Positions 30,636 through 41,123 of a DNA stretch of 64,000 nucleotides are shown here, in pieces. The notes below the pieces were generated by a model. It searched no databases. It had not been told where the DNA came from and was given only the letters and a program-made list of their open reading frames with translations. How positions within the stretch are numbered: the first letter of the stretch is position 1; each line of letters opens with the position of its first letter. The DNA is from Byssothecium circinans (taxonomy: Eukaryota; Ascomycota; Dothideomycetes; Pleosporales; Massarinaceae): contig ML976978.1 of the NCBI GenBank assembly GCA_010015675.1, positions 558,790 through 622,789 of the forward strand. Direction: 5' to 3'. Made by a program: the position numbers and the translations under genes.

Positions 30636-33302
30636 ATGACTTACACAACTCCCAATCATGGTCTCCACATCACTACTATGGACTTCGAACCACTCCTTCA
30701 CAACCCCACTGAACGGAGCGAGGAGAACGCTTACGGTACCTTCACTTCGTTGAATGTCGACATCATACCGTATGATTTTGCCGGGCTCGATAGATTCTAT
30801 GAGCGACATGGATACGTCACGAACGGCGACCTCAACCTCCATCGCCCGACTAAAGATGTTGAGCGTTTGGTTGTGTCATGGCTGCACTGTGGATTACTAT
30901 CAGAACTTCTCGGCCGTCTGATCACTTCTACGTATCCTCGCAGCAACCGGCGCTTAGAACATTTACTCAAAGAATACGCAGAAAAAGCTAGGGGTTTATC
31001 CAGAGAAGCTAGAGCGGGCTTCATGGACATGTCAGACGATTTGCTGATTTGTGCTTCGGCGTGGTGCGAACGATTCGAAGGCTCCGAACAAGGATTGAGT
31101 CTAGAGGTAGCTGCAGCCCTCCTCGAAGCCAGAATTATCATCTCCTCATTTGCGACTGCGCTGTTCAAGATCTATGAGAGCTGGGAGGACAGCCGAGCGT
31201 CGCTCATTCCCCACGCGCTCAGAGCATTCCCAAAAACAATGAGCTTCGACCCACAACAGCCATCATTTGCGCGACAAGAACGAGATGTAGATGACTATGT
31301 ATCGCATCCGAATAAAAGACAACCTGACAGACTCTCCCACGGGTATCGGTGGTATCATGATACATATGCAAGAGTCACCAACCCAAGACCAGCCCCAGAT
31401 GCTCAAGGATTTACCTCCACGGCAAACATTCTCGTGGCCCGTATGCTGGAGAACCACTGGTGTCCACATCAGATCAATCAAGTTTTAGGCTCCAAGGACT
31501 ACGTCATCTGCGACTACCTGTCACGAATCAAGAGACCTACCGATCGCTCACATCAAGGTTGCACTGCTGCTCTCAAGTGTATAGCCGATAATGCACCATC
31601 GAGAGAGCGATACACGACCAAGCACACTTCCGAAGGTTGCAATTGCGAACACGTTTTGTCTCCAATGCAAAGAATTATCAAGATCATTGAAAGAGGCAAA
31701 ATACCGCTTATCTCACTGCAAGAATCGGAGGGCGGCGGGCTTACGTTTTCTGTGTGTGAACGAACGGCTTCTACCCGCTACATTGCCATGTCGCACGTCT
31801 GGGCTGATGGCTTCGGTAACCCATCAGCAAACAGTCTTCCAAACTGTACACTACGACAATTGAAGCTGTGGCTGGAGAACCTTCCTTTGCCGACATATGA
31901 GGTTGGGTACACTTTTGCTGGGAAGCGCTTCGATGCTTCTCGATTACATTTCATCACGACGACATCATGGTTCTGGATGGACACTTTATGCATACCGGTC
32001 GAAGAAAGACACCGACACCTAAGGAATGCACATATCAACGATATGGCGTCAGTTTATGCTGGCGCCAGCCAGGTTCTAACACTGGATACCGAGCTGCTTG
32101 CCACTAAGGCTTCAACATCAGCGACCGAAATTCTGGCGAGAATTGCCTTTTGCACTTGGTCACGCCGAAGCTGGACGTTCCAAGAAGGCGCGCTTGGACC
32201 AGGAACAGTCTTTCAGCTCAAGGATGTAGCGGTGGATGTCGCTAATCAATGGTGTTCCACTGGCCCCCGACATCCTCACTTCGCTAGCTCTGTTCAATTC
32301 CCTGACGTAGACGATCACATAAATCAACATATCTTGAGGCAGCTGTACCAACGATCGAGGTCAATTATGCAACGTACATACAGCTCAGCTCGATCTAAGA
32401 AACACGATGACGAAGGCCCGCCATTTCCGAATCCCGCACGCCGATTCGGTAACGTTGGGTTAATTTCCCGATCAGTGAAGGGGAAAGAGTTGAGACATCC
32501 GGGGGAGCTTTTCGTTCGCTGCTGGAACGAGCTAGCGAATAGAACCACCACCATGGCGGAGGATATTCACATCATTATGGCGAACCTACTGGACTTCGAC
32601 GCCGGTGCTGTGATGAGCCTGCCGAGAGCTCAGCGTATGATTGCCATGATGCGGAGCATTCAACACCTGCCTTTATCTCTACTTTTTGTGAGCACCGTTG
32701 AACTGGAAAACAACGATGGATTCCATTGTACATGGCTGCCCAAGGATCCCAATGGCGAACTGTTACTCGACCATTATATGACGCCTGTGACTCGTGGCCT
32801 TTCCACGCCTGCTCATTCCCAACACTTTGCGAGCATACTATTGCCTGCCGAAACCATCGACGATTCAACCCTGTACCACCCCCAATTACGACTCCTGCTA
32901 AACATCGATCATCTGCCATTACAAAATAATAGAAACAGGGACTGGGCCAGATATCGCCGACTTCTCATACTGCCTACTTCACACCTTGCCAGGCTAACTT
33001 GGAGCGATAAATCTGTTCACTTCGAAGGAGCTATCTTCATCATCTCAGGCTATAGTAGCAGAGAAGCTGAAAAGGAGGTCAAAGATACCGTTTACGAACA
33101 TAGCCAACACCAACTACAGCTCTCCTTCCGTGGACGTGTCCATGTAAAAGCCATGGCTATCGAGAGCAACGACGACACACGCCCCCGCCATCTTCCCAAG
33201 TTACAACGCAACAACACACTACACCAATGGCCACCCACGGAGGTCGAAAGCATACCAACCGCGGTAACCCTCCTCATAGTTTGCGGCAAGTTGACGTCTT
33301 GA
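30636..33302 (+). CDS. heterokaryon-incompatibility (HET) domain protein
   Basis: A single exon of 888 residues from ATG 30636 (MTYTTPNHG); a second in-frame ATG (MDFEPLL) lies at 30678. The HET domain spans about residues 382-510 with its three blocks: 'YIAMSHVWADGFGNP', 'FWMDTLCIPVEE' with 'MASVYAGASQVLTLD', and 'CTWSRRSWTFQEG'. The N-terminal 380 residues are helical without a recognised domain, and the C-terminal 300 carry no repeats. HET proteins trigger cell death after fusion of incompatible strains, often with a partner sensor. No NLR or partner gene is adjacent, so a self-recognition role is inferred from the domain alone. Confidence 0.93.
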   Translation: MTYTTPNHGLHITTMDFEPLLHNPTERSEENAYGTFTSLNVDIIPYDFAGLDRFYERHGYVTNGDLNLHRPTKDVERLVVSWLHCGLLSELLGRLITSTYPRSNRRLEHLLKEYAEKARGLSREARAGFMDMSDDLLICASAWCERFEGSEQGLSLEVAAALLEARIIISSFATALFKIYESWEDSRASLIPHALRAFPKTMSFDPQQPSFARQERDVDDYVSHPNKRQPDRLSHGYRWYHDTYARVTNPRPAPDAQGFTSTANILVARMLENHWCPHQINQVLGSKDYVICDYLSRIKRPTDRSHQGCTAALKCIADNAPSRERYTTKHTSEGCNCEHVLSPMQRIIKIIERGKIPLISLQESEGGGLTFSVCERTASTRYIAMSHVWADGFGNPSANSLPNCTLRQLKLWLENLPLPTYEVGYTFAGKRFDASRLHFITTTSWFWMDTLCIPVEERHRHLRNAHINDMASVYAGASQVLTLDTELLATKASTSATEILARIAFCTWSRRSWTFQEGALGPGTVFQLKDVAVDVANQWCSTGPRHPHFASSVQFPDVDDHINQHILRQLYQRSRSIMQRTYSSARSKKHDDEGPPFPNPARRFGNVGLISRSVKGKELRHPGELFVRCWNELANRTTTMAEDIHIIMANLLDFDAGAVMSLPRAQRMIAMMRSIQHLPLSLLFVSTVELENNDGFHCTWLPKDPNGELLLDHYMTPVTRGLSTPAHSQHFASILLPAETIDDSTLYHPQLRLLLNIDHLPLQNNRNRDWARYRRLLILPTSHLARLTWSDKSVHFEGAIFIISGYSSREAEKEVKDTVYEHSQHQLQLSFRGRVHVKAMAIESNDDTRPRHLPKLQRNNTLHQWPPTEVESIPTAVTLLIVCGKLTS

Positions 33303-33394
33303 AATTTTTTATACATCTGATCTAACGGCGCTCAGACCTCTCCACCCATCCCAAGCTAGTCCGACGCACAATTTCGACCTCGCACCTCAGCACC

Positions 33395-33937
33395 ATGCTC
33401 CTCTCCGGATACATCAAGCTCTACCTAACCACCCTCTTCTCTCTCCTCCTCATAACCCTCATCTACACCCTCTACGCCGTCTACCAGTATGTGACGGACC
33501 AGCCCATTTCTCACCGCCCAGCTCCGCCCTTAGTCTGGGCTGCTTTTATCGTTATCATATACATCATTCTTCCTATCACCCTACTCGCGTGCTGCGAAGC
33601 ACTAGCGCACCAGGAACGCTGTGCGATGCTCGAGAGCTACAACTTTGGCAAAAAGAAAGAGAAAAGTAGAGAATTTTGGACAAAGTGGGTAACTGGCGGC
33701 GTGGGAACGTATTATAGGGTTATGCCGGCATTTGGGCGGTATGCGTTTGGACCCTGGTTTTGGAGGGAGGTTTGGAGAATGTGCGTACGATATATTGGGA
33801 GGGAGAAGGATGAGGGGAAGGCTAAGAGTGAAGAGAGCCGGTGGGAGTGGGCAGAGGAAAGGGAGATAGGGAGGGTTGAAGGTGATGGTGATGATGAATT
33901 GGGTGGAGTGAATGGTGACCTTGAGGCTCGACATTAA
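33395..33937 (+). CDS. small two-TM membrane protein of unknown function
   Basis: A single exon of 180 residues starting 92 bases after the HET gene. Two strong hydrophobic helices are visible, about residues 9-32 ('LTTLFSLLLITLIYTLYAVY') and 47-68 ('VWAAFIVIIYIILPITLLAC'). They are followed by a basic-aromatic region ('YYRVMPAFGRYAFGPWFWRE') and a highly charged tail with 'GDGDDE'. There is no cleavable signal peptide. I do not recognise the family. The close spacing to the HET gene is worth noting, but nothing else ties them. Confidence 0.6.
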   Translation: MLLSGYIKLYLTTLFSLLLITLIYTLYAVYQYVTDQPISHRPAPPLVWAAFIVIIYIILPITLLACCEALAHQERCAMLESYNFGKKKEKSREFWTKWVTGGVGTYYRVMPAFGRYAFGPWFWREVWRMCVRYIGREKDEGKAKSEESRWEWAEEREIGRVEGDGDDELGGVNGDLEARH

Positions 33938-34560
33938 GTTTTTGGAGAGCTGATGGAACAGCTATGTGTAAATTGCAACTGAATACCTGGTCTCGACGGA
34001 TAAATCCCAGGCGCGCAATGTCTCTCTTTCTGTGGCCGCGATTGGAACTATTTTTACAATCCGGGGTAATGACTGTGGAATTCCTAACAAGACTGAGAGC
34101 CACCCTGACCCTGTCGAGGGAAAAACCATAATGTCATCGGGCAAGCCTAACTACTCCATTGTTCGCTCTGAACCCTCTTCCAAGTCAGACTTGAGAGGAA
34201 GCATCGTATGTAGTTTTGTTACGCTCGTTCCTCGCTCCGCAAAATAAAGATTAGGGTACGAAAAAAGCATATAGGGAAGTTCGTCCAGAAGAGTTTCATT
34301 ATTTATTATCTCGTACCAAGACCCACGACTGTCTCCCAGACTACAACGCGTTCCATTGCTTCCATTCAGGTGATTTCTGCGTGCACTTGCATAGGGTGAA
34401 CAATTCAACCCTTTAATTTTCCATCCACCACAAAGCTTTTTGATTCAAAATGAGTGTCTACGAGCAACGATCTACTTGAGATGATTTAACATCTCGTCAG
34501 GGACTCATTCGATGTCAGCACCGCAACTTTGAACAACAAAGCGAGGTTCCAACACCTTGC
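33938..34560. other. intergenic (tail-to-tail)
   Basis: About 620 bases between convergent genes. No coding feature recognised. Confidence 0.5.
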
Positions 34561-35424
34561 TCACGTGAACTGCTTAAAGAACGCCCAAGTCTCCGTATGT
34601 GAGAACGTCTCGCTTGCCCCCGAGTCCTTTGGCTGCGATGTATGCGCTCCGTCGAACGCAATCCATACGACGGGATACTTAGGGTCGCACCCCGAGTATG
34701 TCGTCTTGATATGTTTGCCACTGCCCACCGCTGGCTCCGCTGCCGTTTGTGGTGTACACCCGTTGTTCTTCACAAAGCGGTCGCGCATTTCACGACCCCC
34801 AGAGATAGGCAAGACTTGATCGCTGACGCCGTGCTGGCCGTAAAATGCAATTGGGTCATTGCCACCTGCGCAGCCGCTGATCTGGGGGTTACCAGAGAGA
34901 GCAGCCACAGCACGGAAGTCTTTTGCCAAAGAGCAGGCAATGGCGTATGACATGGCGCTGCCATAGCTAAAGCCCGTTGAGAAGCGTAGGTTCTCGTCGA
35001 TGCAGAGGTCGTCGTTGAGCGTCTTGACTAGCTGGCTGATAAAAGTGACGTCCTGGCCGCCTGTGTTCGCCCACCCGTTGTTGATGCCATCTGGCGCCAC
35101 GTAAATAGCTCCGATTGTGTCGTTGATAACCGCTGGCAGGCCATAAAACGGTAGGTAACCGCCGGTTCCTAGGGTTACTTGCTGTGCGGTGCCACCGAGT
35201 GCGTGGAGCGTGAAGATCAGACGGTAAGGGTGCTTGTTATCGTATGCATCTGGGAGCTTCACGTAGAAAGACCGCGATTTACCGCCCACGGTTATGTTGA
35301 GAGGGGTTTTGCTCGCGTCAGGGGTGACTAGCTTGGGAGCATTTCCGCAGCCTGGGGAGGCTTTTGCAGCTAGGACACTGGTCAAGGCTGTGCTGAGGAG
35401 TAAGGCTGCCGATTGCCAGTGCAT
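34561..35424 (-). CDS. secreted feruloyl esterase / CE1-type carboxylesterase
   Basis: A single exon of 287 residues with a signal peptide (MHWQSAALLLSTALTSVLA). The alpha/beta-hydrolase core starts at 'RSFYVKLPDAYD' and 'YRLIFTLHALGG'. The nucleophile elbow G-F-S153-Y-G and His261 (DGAHTSQP) are clear, and Asp202 (HGVSDQVLP) is the likely acid. The paired cysteines and overall length match type B/C fungal feruloyl esterases in family CE1, which release ferulic acid from plant cell-wall arabinoxylan. Acetyl xylan esterase or PHB-depolymerase-like activity is the main alternative within the family. There is no carbohydrate-binding module. Confidence 0.9.
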   Translation of the reverse strand: MHWQSAALLLSTALTSVLAAKASPGCGNAPKLVTPDASKTPLNITVGGKSRSFYVKLPDAYDNKHPYRLIFTLHALGGTAQQVTLGTGGYLPFYGLPAVINDTIGAIYVAPDGINNGWANTGGQDVTFISQLVKTLNDDLCIDENLRFSTGFSYGSAMSYAIACSLAKDFRAVAALSGNPQISGCAGGNDPIAFYGQHGVSDQVLPISGGREMRDRFVKNNGCTPQTAAEPAVGSGKHIKTTYSGCDPKYPVVWIAFDGAHTSQPKDSGASETFSHTETWAFFKQFT

Positions 35425-36967
35425 CTTGGATATACGATGTGATCGCGAAGAGACGTTTGGAGAAGCGCAGGTTTAACAAGAATGAGTTCCACCTTGGAGT
35501 AGATGACAGTGCAGCGTCTACACTAAATACTACCTATAGACGAGTTTATAGGGCAAAAGGAGAATATCACCATCAAAACGAAGCCGCTGTGCGGCATGGA
35601 ATAAATGAAATGATCATGGGAGTATCGGAAAAATTATCGCTGCCCTGTTGATTCAATGCCACTGGTTGCGCGCTGCCTGGCGTGTGGATGTTGGAGTGGA
35701 GTAACACCCCCGTTTTTGGATGCCGTTGCGAATTGATGATATATGTAAGGGATGCCCAGGCTGTATGGTGTCCGCTAGTGGATATCCTTTCCGGGTTAAC
35801 TGCGCCAGCTAATATGTAAAGTGTAAAGTGGACGGGGTTAGGTAAGAATAAGGTTCGGGTGAGCCGTCGGCAAATAATTGCGGGAATAGCTTGTGGGGGT
35901 AATGTTCTACCGTAACCACCGAACCCAAAGGCGGATATACCCCAGGCAACTAGTGCGCTCTCTATTGTAATATTAGCTTGTCTGTTATCACTAGGTCATG
36001 TGCACACTGCGTAGCGTAGCCGACAGTGGCACCCCTCATAACGTGTGAGGAAAAGCATACTTTCCTTTTACCATATTTTTATTTACTACGCAAACAGAAG
36101 AACATGCAAGGACTCAACGTAGAAGTTTCTAGGAACGCGTTGCCGTTCAGGAGGTTTGTTAACAGACAACGGCGCTTCGTGTGCAGAAGCCGCCAGCGAG
36201 CAGTGGAGATCAGAGTCGAGGAATCTGCACGTAAATCTTGGTTCACCGTTAGAGTTACATACTAGTGCACTTACACGATGAACCGCTACATTCATCGTGG
36301 GAAACATCCAACCTTCGTCGGCCAATCATGACTTGTTACGAAGAAATCGAAAGGCTTTATATGCCCAATCCGGCGTTTCATGGGGTTCGCGCAGGTGGAA
36401 GTTGTAACGGGCTGAGCCCTAGGTCACACGTCTGGGATGCTGTCTCGTCGCTTCCTTCTTCTGTCGCACCATTTGCAGCATGCGGGCCGTTGCGCCAACT
36501 CAAACATCGTAGAATGGCCGCACACATACCGCTTCTTCTCTTCATCTCGACCGTAAATAGCAGGTGGACTAGGTAGCTGGAATGCAGTTCCTACAATCCG
36601 TCTACACTCCCGTCGACGGCCTCGTTTGTGTGGTGCAAATCCAGGGAACTTAGCCACCAAAGGACGGGATCCGGTTTTTCAGCTCAGAAAGTCAATGATA
36701 GCGACCCTTTTGTATAATTTAAAGATGGGTGCATATACAGAGCTTTAGGTCGGATTATGAGAGGAAGTAACGACTCAAGACGGGGGCAAATATGGTGTGC
36801 CTTGGGGAAGGTGGCATCCAAGCCCTAGGAAAGACATCCTTGAGAGTCTACAGTCAGAAGAAGGGGGCGGAACAGGCAGTGATGAACGTAAATAATGGAC
36901 ACTGGTAAGTCGAAGAAGGTGGATGGGCTTTTAACCGGATCACTCGATGCTATACTCTACATCCGCC
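35425..36967. other. intergenic
   Basis: About 1.5 kb with the esterase promoter and anonymous DNA. Only short unsupported frames on both strands. Confidence 0.45.
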
Positions 36968-37942
36968 TTAAGAGTTCCCCTTTCTGTTGCTCTTTGACCG
37001 GTATTGCTTTCTCCAGTAATAGATAACGAAAGCTAAGATAGTCGAGGGTACAGTCAAGATGATCCACACCCACACGCGGCCGGCATTGTTCATCCACTTG
37101 TTTTGGCTGCAGAATGGTGTTGCGAGGACAGCCTGGAATGCGTGGTCAAGACCTGGTCAGCATGCTGAACATCTGTACCGTAACGCAAAGATTGCTAGAA
37201 AGCAACGCGGAACTTATAGCAAACGATGTTCCAGGAAGGAAAATATAGTAAGAACGGCAATCTTTAGAAAGGTTAAATTATAGGCCGAGCAACAGCTGCG
37301 ACATGGAGCTATACCGTTTTCATTGAGATGCTATCTTCTTGCATCTCAAGAGCAATTTTTGCGACTGATCCGCTATGCGCCGTGAAATTTCGGCTTCTTC
37401 GCTGCTGGCATTGAGCAGCTCGACGACTATCTTATCATTCGAGACTTGGATGTTGTTCAAAAGCTACTTTCAGTCAGTGAAGGTTGCGCTGAATATAATC
37501 CTTTAAGCTCACTAAAGTCAGTATGTTCTGAGTCTTGTGCTGCAATTCTTATCTGAAAGTATTGACCGCCTTCAGTTGCGCGGCTATATGCACAAGTCCA
37601 ACGGATAGGCGTTGGCCCGCGCATATACCAGCGTCATCGGTCTGGCCATGTTGAATTATGAAAAATCTGTCATGATGACTTGAAAGATTGGCGACGATGT
37701 CTTCAAACCAGCCAAGTTCAGAACCATACCTGTGAAGGTGTGCAGCCATTGTGTGCAAAGCCCTGCTGACCTCAGTGTTCAGATATCCTGTCCTAGGCTG
37801 CAGAGATCCCAGCTCGCTTTGTAGCCGCTTTTCCTGCTCTATATTAGCCTTCGTCCGCGTGGCGCTTAGATGTTATACTGTACATGAGTAATGAGTTGAT
37901 TGGTGAAGCTGTCGAGAGCATTCCTCCACCATCTAAGTGCGC
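36968..37942 (-). pseudogene. CorA-like two-helix membrane protein, decayed
   Basis: Reading the minus strand with introns gives blocks of a familiar fungal CorA-superfamily-like C-terminus: 'QEKRLQSELGSL', 'LHTMAAHLHRYGSELGWFED', 'NNIQVSNDK', 'SRRIADQSQK', 'EMQEDSISMKT', 'FLPGTSFA'-like and 'VWVWIILTVPSTILAF', ending in TAA at 36970-36968. It is broken. A TAA stands at 37551-37549 (AGA-TAA-GAA). Single-base losses shift the frame at the T-run 37356-37360 and near 37240-37243. The last intron donor reads ATAAGT instead of GTAAGT (base 37217). The 5' end fades out beyond 37942. The intact family has a cytosolic helical part and two membrane helices; ion transport is unproven in fungi. Confidence 0.7.
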
Positions 37943-38534
37943 TTGAGTTTGAACTTCGGCACACACCTGGCACTGTATCGCTAAGAACGCCCCATACTTG
38001 GAAAGACTACTCGGCTATTAGAAGCTGAGGTTCTGACCTTCCAATTAGCCTCTCCTAGTCGAACTGCTCGCAACTTGGCTTTGATCCACTGTCAACTTAT
38101 TTCGCTCTGCGCATCTCGCCTTGCACTTCTTCATCTTGCCCTGCATTCTCGCCTTTCCTTTGCATTACTTACCGTTGCAGACGGACTCAATCCCAGACAG
38201 TAACATTGAAACATAACCCAGTGACAGGGTTGGCAAGTTGGCCGGTGAGCAGCGGAGTGCGCATTCCAAAAAATATATGTGAAACATGCATATGTCTTTT
38301 GCTCAAGAGACAAACATTTAGTAGCTGGGTACTAATGACGTCAGATATGAGATTTAGTTACAGGGCAGTGGCTGGCTTGTTTGTAAGCTATAAATATACA
38401 GTAGCTGTGCCACAGCTGGAAAATTCGCTCACTACCCAGCTCATCCATTACATGTACTGTACCTTATTAGAACTTACGTATCCACCAACAACCGGGAACA
38501 CAAATTCCCTCATCTTTCAAACCAAGAGTCAAAA
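37943..38534. other. intergenic
   Basis: About 590 bases, possibly including the eroded 5' end of the CorA-like pseudogene and the promoter of the ankyrin-like gene. No recognisable coding sequence. Confidence 0.4.
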
Positions 38535-39113
38535 ATGTCAGACAAACCTCAAATTCCGCCCGCAGACGTTGGCAGTACCCTTCCCTCGACCGCAACACTT
38601 CCCAAGACCTCAACACCATCTCCTCCACCAGCACTTCCCGCCCAGGAGAACCCCGACAACGAACCCAGGATTCCAAAGCCGACCCACCTAAAATCGCCGT
38701 TTTTCAGGGAACCTTTCAGGAACCACCCCGCCTCGACCATAGTATCCATCATCCGCGCTGCCATCGAAGCCGGCGGGGACGTGAACGGCCTCGACGACGA
38801 TCCGTATCTCGGCTTCAACGAAGGGCGTCCCCTCGACGCGTGTCTGAACTTTCCTCACATGTGTGGGGACGCTGATCCCGTCGACAATCTCCCCGTCATT
38901 GAGCTGCTGTTGGAACATGGCGCGGATCCGCGGCTGAAGTCGAGATCGACTATTTTCCCGCCGATCTATCGTGCCAGGTACTATGCGGGAAGGGAGCTAC
39001 CTGAGGAGGTGAGGGTGTTTTGGGATAGGGTTTTGGCACTGTTTGAGGAGGCTATAGTGAGGTTGGAGGGGAAGGAGAAGGAGGAGAAGGCGGGCAAGGA
39101 AGTAGAAGTTTAA
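38535..39113 (+). CDS. small ankyrin-repeat-like protein
   Basis: A single exon of 192 residues. The first 50 residues are P/S/T-rich and disordered. From about residue 65 an ankyrin-like arrangement appears: 'IVSIIRAAIEAGGDVNGLDD', then 'PVIELLLEHGADPRLK', each with the L-L-x-x-G-A-D turn of the repeat. A charged C-terminal helix rich in E and K ends the protein. Two repeats are fewer than usually needed for a stable stack, so it may be a fragment of a larger ankyrin protein or a small adaptor. No catalytic domain. Confidence 0.65.
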   Translation: MSDKPQIPPADVGSTLPSTATLPKTSTPSPPPALPAQENPDNEPRIPKPTHLKSPFFREPFRNHPASTIVSIIRAAIEAGGDVNGLDDDPYLGFNEGRPLDACLNFPHMCGDADPVDNLPVIELLLEHGADPRLKSRSTIFPPIYRARYYAGRELPEEVRVFWDRVLALFEEAIVRLEGKEKEEKAGKEVEV

Positions 39114-39192
39114 AGGAAAAGGGAATTGCGTGGTCCTGCTAGACAGTTTATTTATCTAGCTATTCATATATTTTCCTGAGTATTATGTTCAT

Positions 39193-39700
39193 TAGTACGG
39201 ACCTAGGTAGTGTATACAATACATCCGTAACTCCTATAGCTTTCTAATAGTCGCATGGCTTCATTACTACATTACTACGTACGTATAGATAGCTTTTAGA
39301 GAGGTACTACTGAATCTGAAAGTCACCCTACTTATATACATCTATACGCTCAGGTCGTGCTTTCTAATATTGAGCCCTCTGCTGCAGGCTAGCTTTTAGG
39401 AGTAGTTGGGTAGCCTATTTCTGAGCAGTTACCACGGGGGGCAACATCTCTATGGCTGATCAAATCCTGTTGCTAGTAGTAGAGGGCTCAATACTAGTAA
39501 ATGAAATCGTGAGTATACATGTAGATACGTTTAAAAGCGACCACGTAACACACGTAACTTTAACCTTCACTTTTTATGTAGCGTTTCGGTAATCTTATAT
39601 CTACCTGTAATCTACGTACGTATGGGTGTAGAGTAGGGCGTTGTACGGTTGGACACGTGCGCATACATACACCTAGGCATCCGTAATGTGGTCCGTACTA
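39193..39700. mobile_element. non-autonomous TIR element (MITE-like), outer copy
   Basis: TAGTACGGACC at 39193-39203 is matched in perfect inversion by GGTCCGTACTA at 39690-39700, delimiting 508 bp without coding capacity. The outermost TA on each side could be the target duplication. Short internal motifs (CCTAGG, CATCCGTAA) occur in both subterminal regions. An 11-base match over 500 bases is suggestive, not conclusive; other copies in the genome would settle it. Confidence 0.5.
39368..39493. mobile_element. 126-bp MITE-like element nested in the outer one
   Basis: TATTGAGCCCTCT at 39368-39380 and its exact inverse AGAGGGCTCAATA at 39481-39493 bound a 126-bp segment. Similarity continues inward (RCTRC) on both arms. 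TA at both tips fits insertion at TA. It sits wholly inside the larger inverted-repeat element, so it would be the younger insertion. Confidence 0.6.
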
Positions 39701-40001
39701 TGTACTTCTAGACACTCTGTGTATTCTTCTAATCAATAGCGCTAGCTTGACAAAGCGATTTGTCTTTGCTGTGCGTGCTCTGCCCTATCCCACGGCACCT
39801 CGTTGGCTTTCCTTGGACCGCATCCCGAGATCGGGATTCTAAGTCTTGCTCGACGTGGAGCACATTGTGGGCCGGGGCCCAATGGGCATATTGAGCACGC
39901 TCTCACCATCTGCTCTCAATCGGATCACCAATTGTCGAGCCTGCCCATCCTATCCTCCATACTTTGTTGCAAAACTTGTATCCTCCTTCCAAACCGCAAC
40001 C

Positions 40002-41123
40002 TCAAGTACTCTCCCCCAACACCCCAGCAACTTCCCCCCACCTCTCTACCGCCCTTTGAACCAACTCCCTCATCTTCTCCCTCCCCACCACCCCACCACC
40101 ACTCTTCTCCACCCTCCTCAGAACCGCGCTCTCCGTCCCATCACTACAATCCACAACCACACCAACACTCTCCCGACACACTGACTCCTCAAACGCATCC
40201 GGATCACTCAAAACCCAATTCCTCCCCTCTTCCTCCTCACCACTCTCATTCCATTCGCGCTTCCCTTCGAACACCGCAAAAGACGCTGCAACAGGCAGGC
40301 CTCTCAGCCCCAACCTCCTCGCGTTCTCGGGCGCGTCGTCGCAGAGAATAATTTCAAGGTCCGGATCCCAGAACGCCCGCGGCAACACCGTAGTGCGTAA
40401 AGCAGCCAATATGCTCAACCACGCAGAGTCAAAAGCATTCCCATCTATACAGATGAAGAAAATGTCAATGTAAAGCACCCAGTACGCTTTGACCTGCGGC
40501 TCGGGCTCCGCGTCCCCATCGTCGGGGTTCCAAGGCGGTGTGTACAGTATCCGTAGATCCGATGCGCGGAGCAGGGATGTCGAGAGGAGCAGGGAACGAA
40601 GACGCGTTATAAGGGTTTGCGCAAACGACGACGGGGCATTGCCGGGGATGTATTGGGGTGTGCTTCCCGTGCTCAGTTCCACGTTCGGAACTACCAGCCT
40701 CAGCGTCTCGATTTCTTCGCGCTCGAGATCGAGATGGGCGGCCATTTCTTCTGTCGCTGAGGCCGTGGGTGCCGTGTTCTGTGTATCTTCCTCCTTCAGG
40801 ATTTCTCCCCGCACGCCGCAAACTACGCTGGAATTCCCTAGGCGCACAACTGCGCTCCCGTTGCAATGTGTCAAACTCCCTGTATTTACCGCCGGCGTCC
40901 TGAACTCTTTCTCCGTCCGGCCGTTGGCGCGTTGCGCGGCGGTTTTCTTGCCCGATGTGAGATGTGCTTGGAGGAAGGGATGCGGGGAGACGGCGGCGAA
41001 GATGGGGCGCGGGAACGATAGCGCTGGCGCGGGGTTTGGGGTCTTTGCGGTCGCCATTGTGGAGGATTGGAGGGGCGTGGAGCGGTGGGGGAGGCTTGTC
41101 GTGGTTGGAGTGTTGGAGGACAT
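40002..41123 (-). CDS. RRP43: exosome complex subunit Rrp43 (RNase PH-like)
   Basis: A single exon of 373 residues from ATG 41123; an in-frame ATG at residue 23 (MATAKTP) is an alternative start. The RNase PH fold starts at 'HLTSGKKTAAQRANGRTEKE', followed by 'VRLGNSSVVCGVRGEI' and 'WVLYIDIFFICIDGNAFDSA', the order seen in Rrp43/EXOSC8. It forms part of the catalytically inert six-subunit ring of the nuclear and cytoplasmic exosome that threads RNA to Rrp44. A long insert (about residues 105-165) and an acidic 'ESGEEEEG' loop are typical of fungal copies. The bases just downstream of the coding end are C-rich. Confidence 0.88.
   Translation of the reverse strand: MSSNTPTTTSLPHRSTPLQSSTMATAKTPNPAPALSFPRPIFAAVSPHPFLQAHLTSGKKTAAQRANGRTEKEFRTPAVNTGSLTHCNGSAVVRLGNSSVVCGVRGEILKEEDTQNTAPTASATEEMAAHLDLEREEIETLRLVVPNVELSTGSTPQYIPGNAPSSFAQTLITRLRSLLLSTSLLRASDLRILYTPPWNPDDGDAEPEPQVKAYWVLYIDIFFICIDGNAFDSAWLSILAALRTTVLPRAFWDPDLEIILCDDAPENARRLGLRGLPVAASFAVFEGKREWNESGEEEEGRNWVLSDPDAFEESVCRESVGVVVDCSDGTESAVLRRVEKSGGGVVGREKMRELVQRAVERWGEVAGVLGEST

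Larger units (their letters stand above)
39114..40001. other. AT-rich intergenic region carrying nested inverted-repeat elements
   Basis: About 890 bases, visibly richer in A and T and in TA-steps (tacgtacgta-type motifs) than its flanks. Two nested terminal-inverted-repeat structures explain most of it and are listed separately. No gene. Confidence 0.5.

Noticed and set aside
36028..36052. Short palindrome CCTCA...TGAGG
   Set aside because: Five-base arms occur by chance; no further structure around it.
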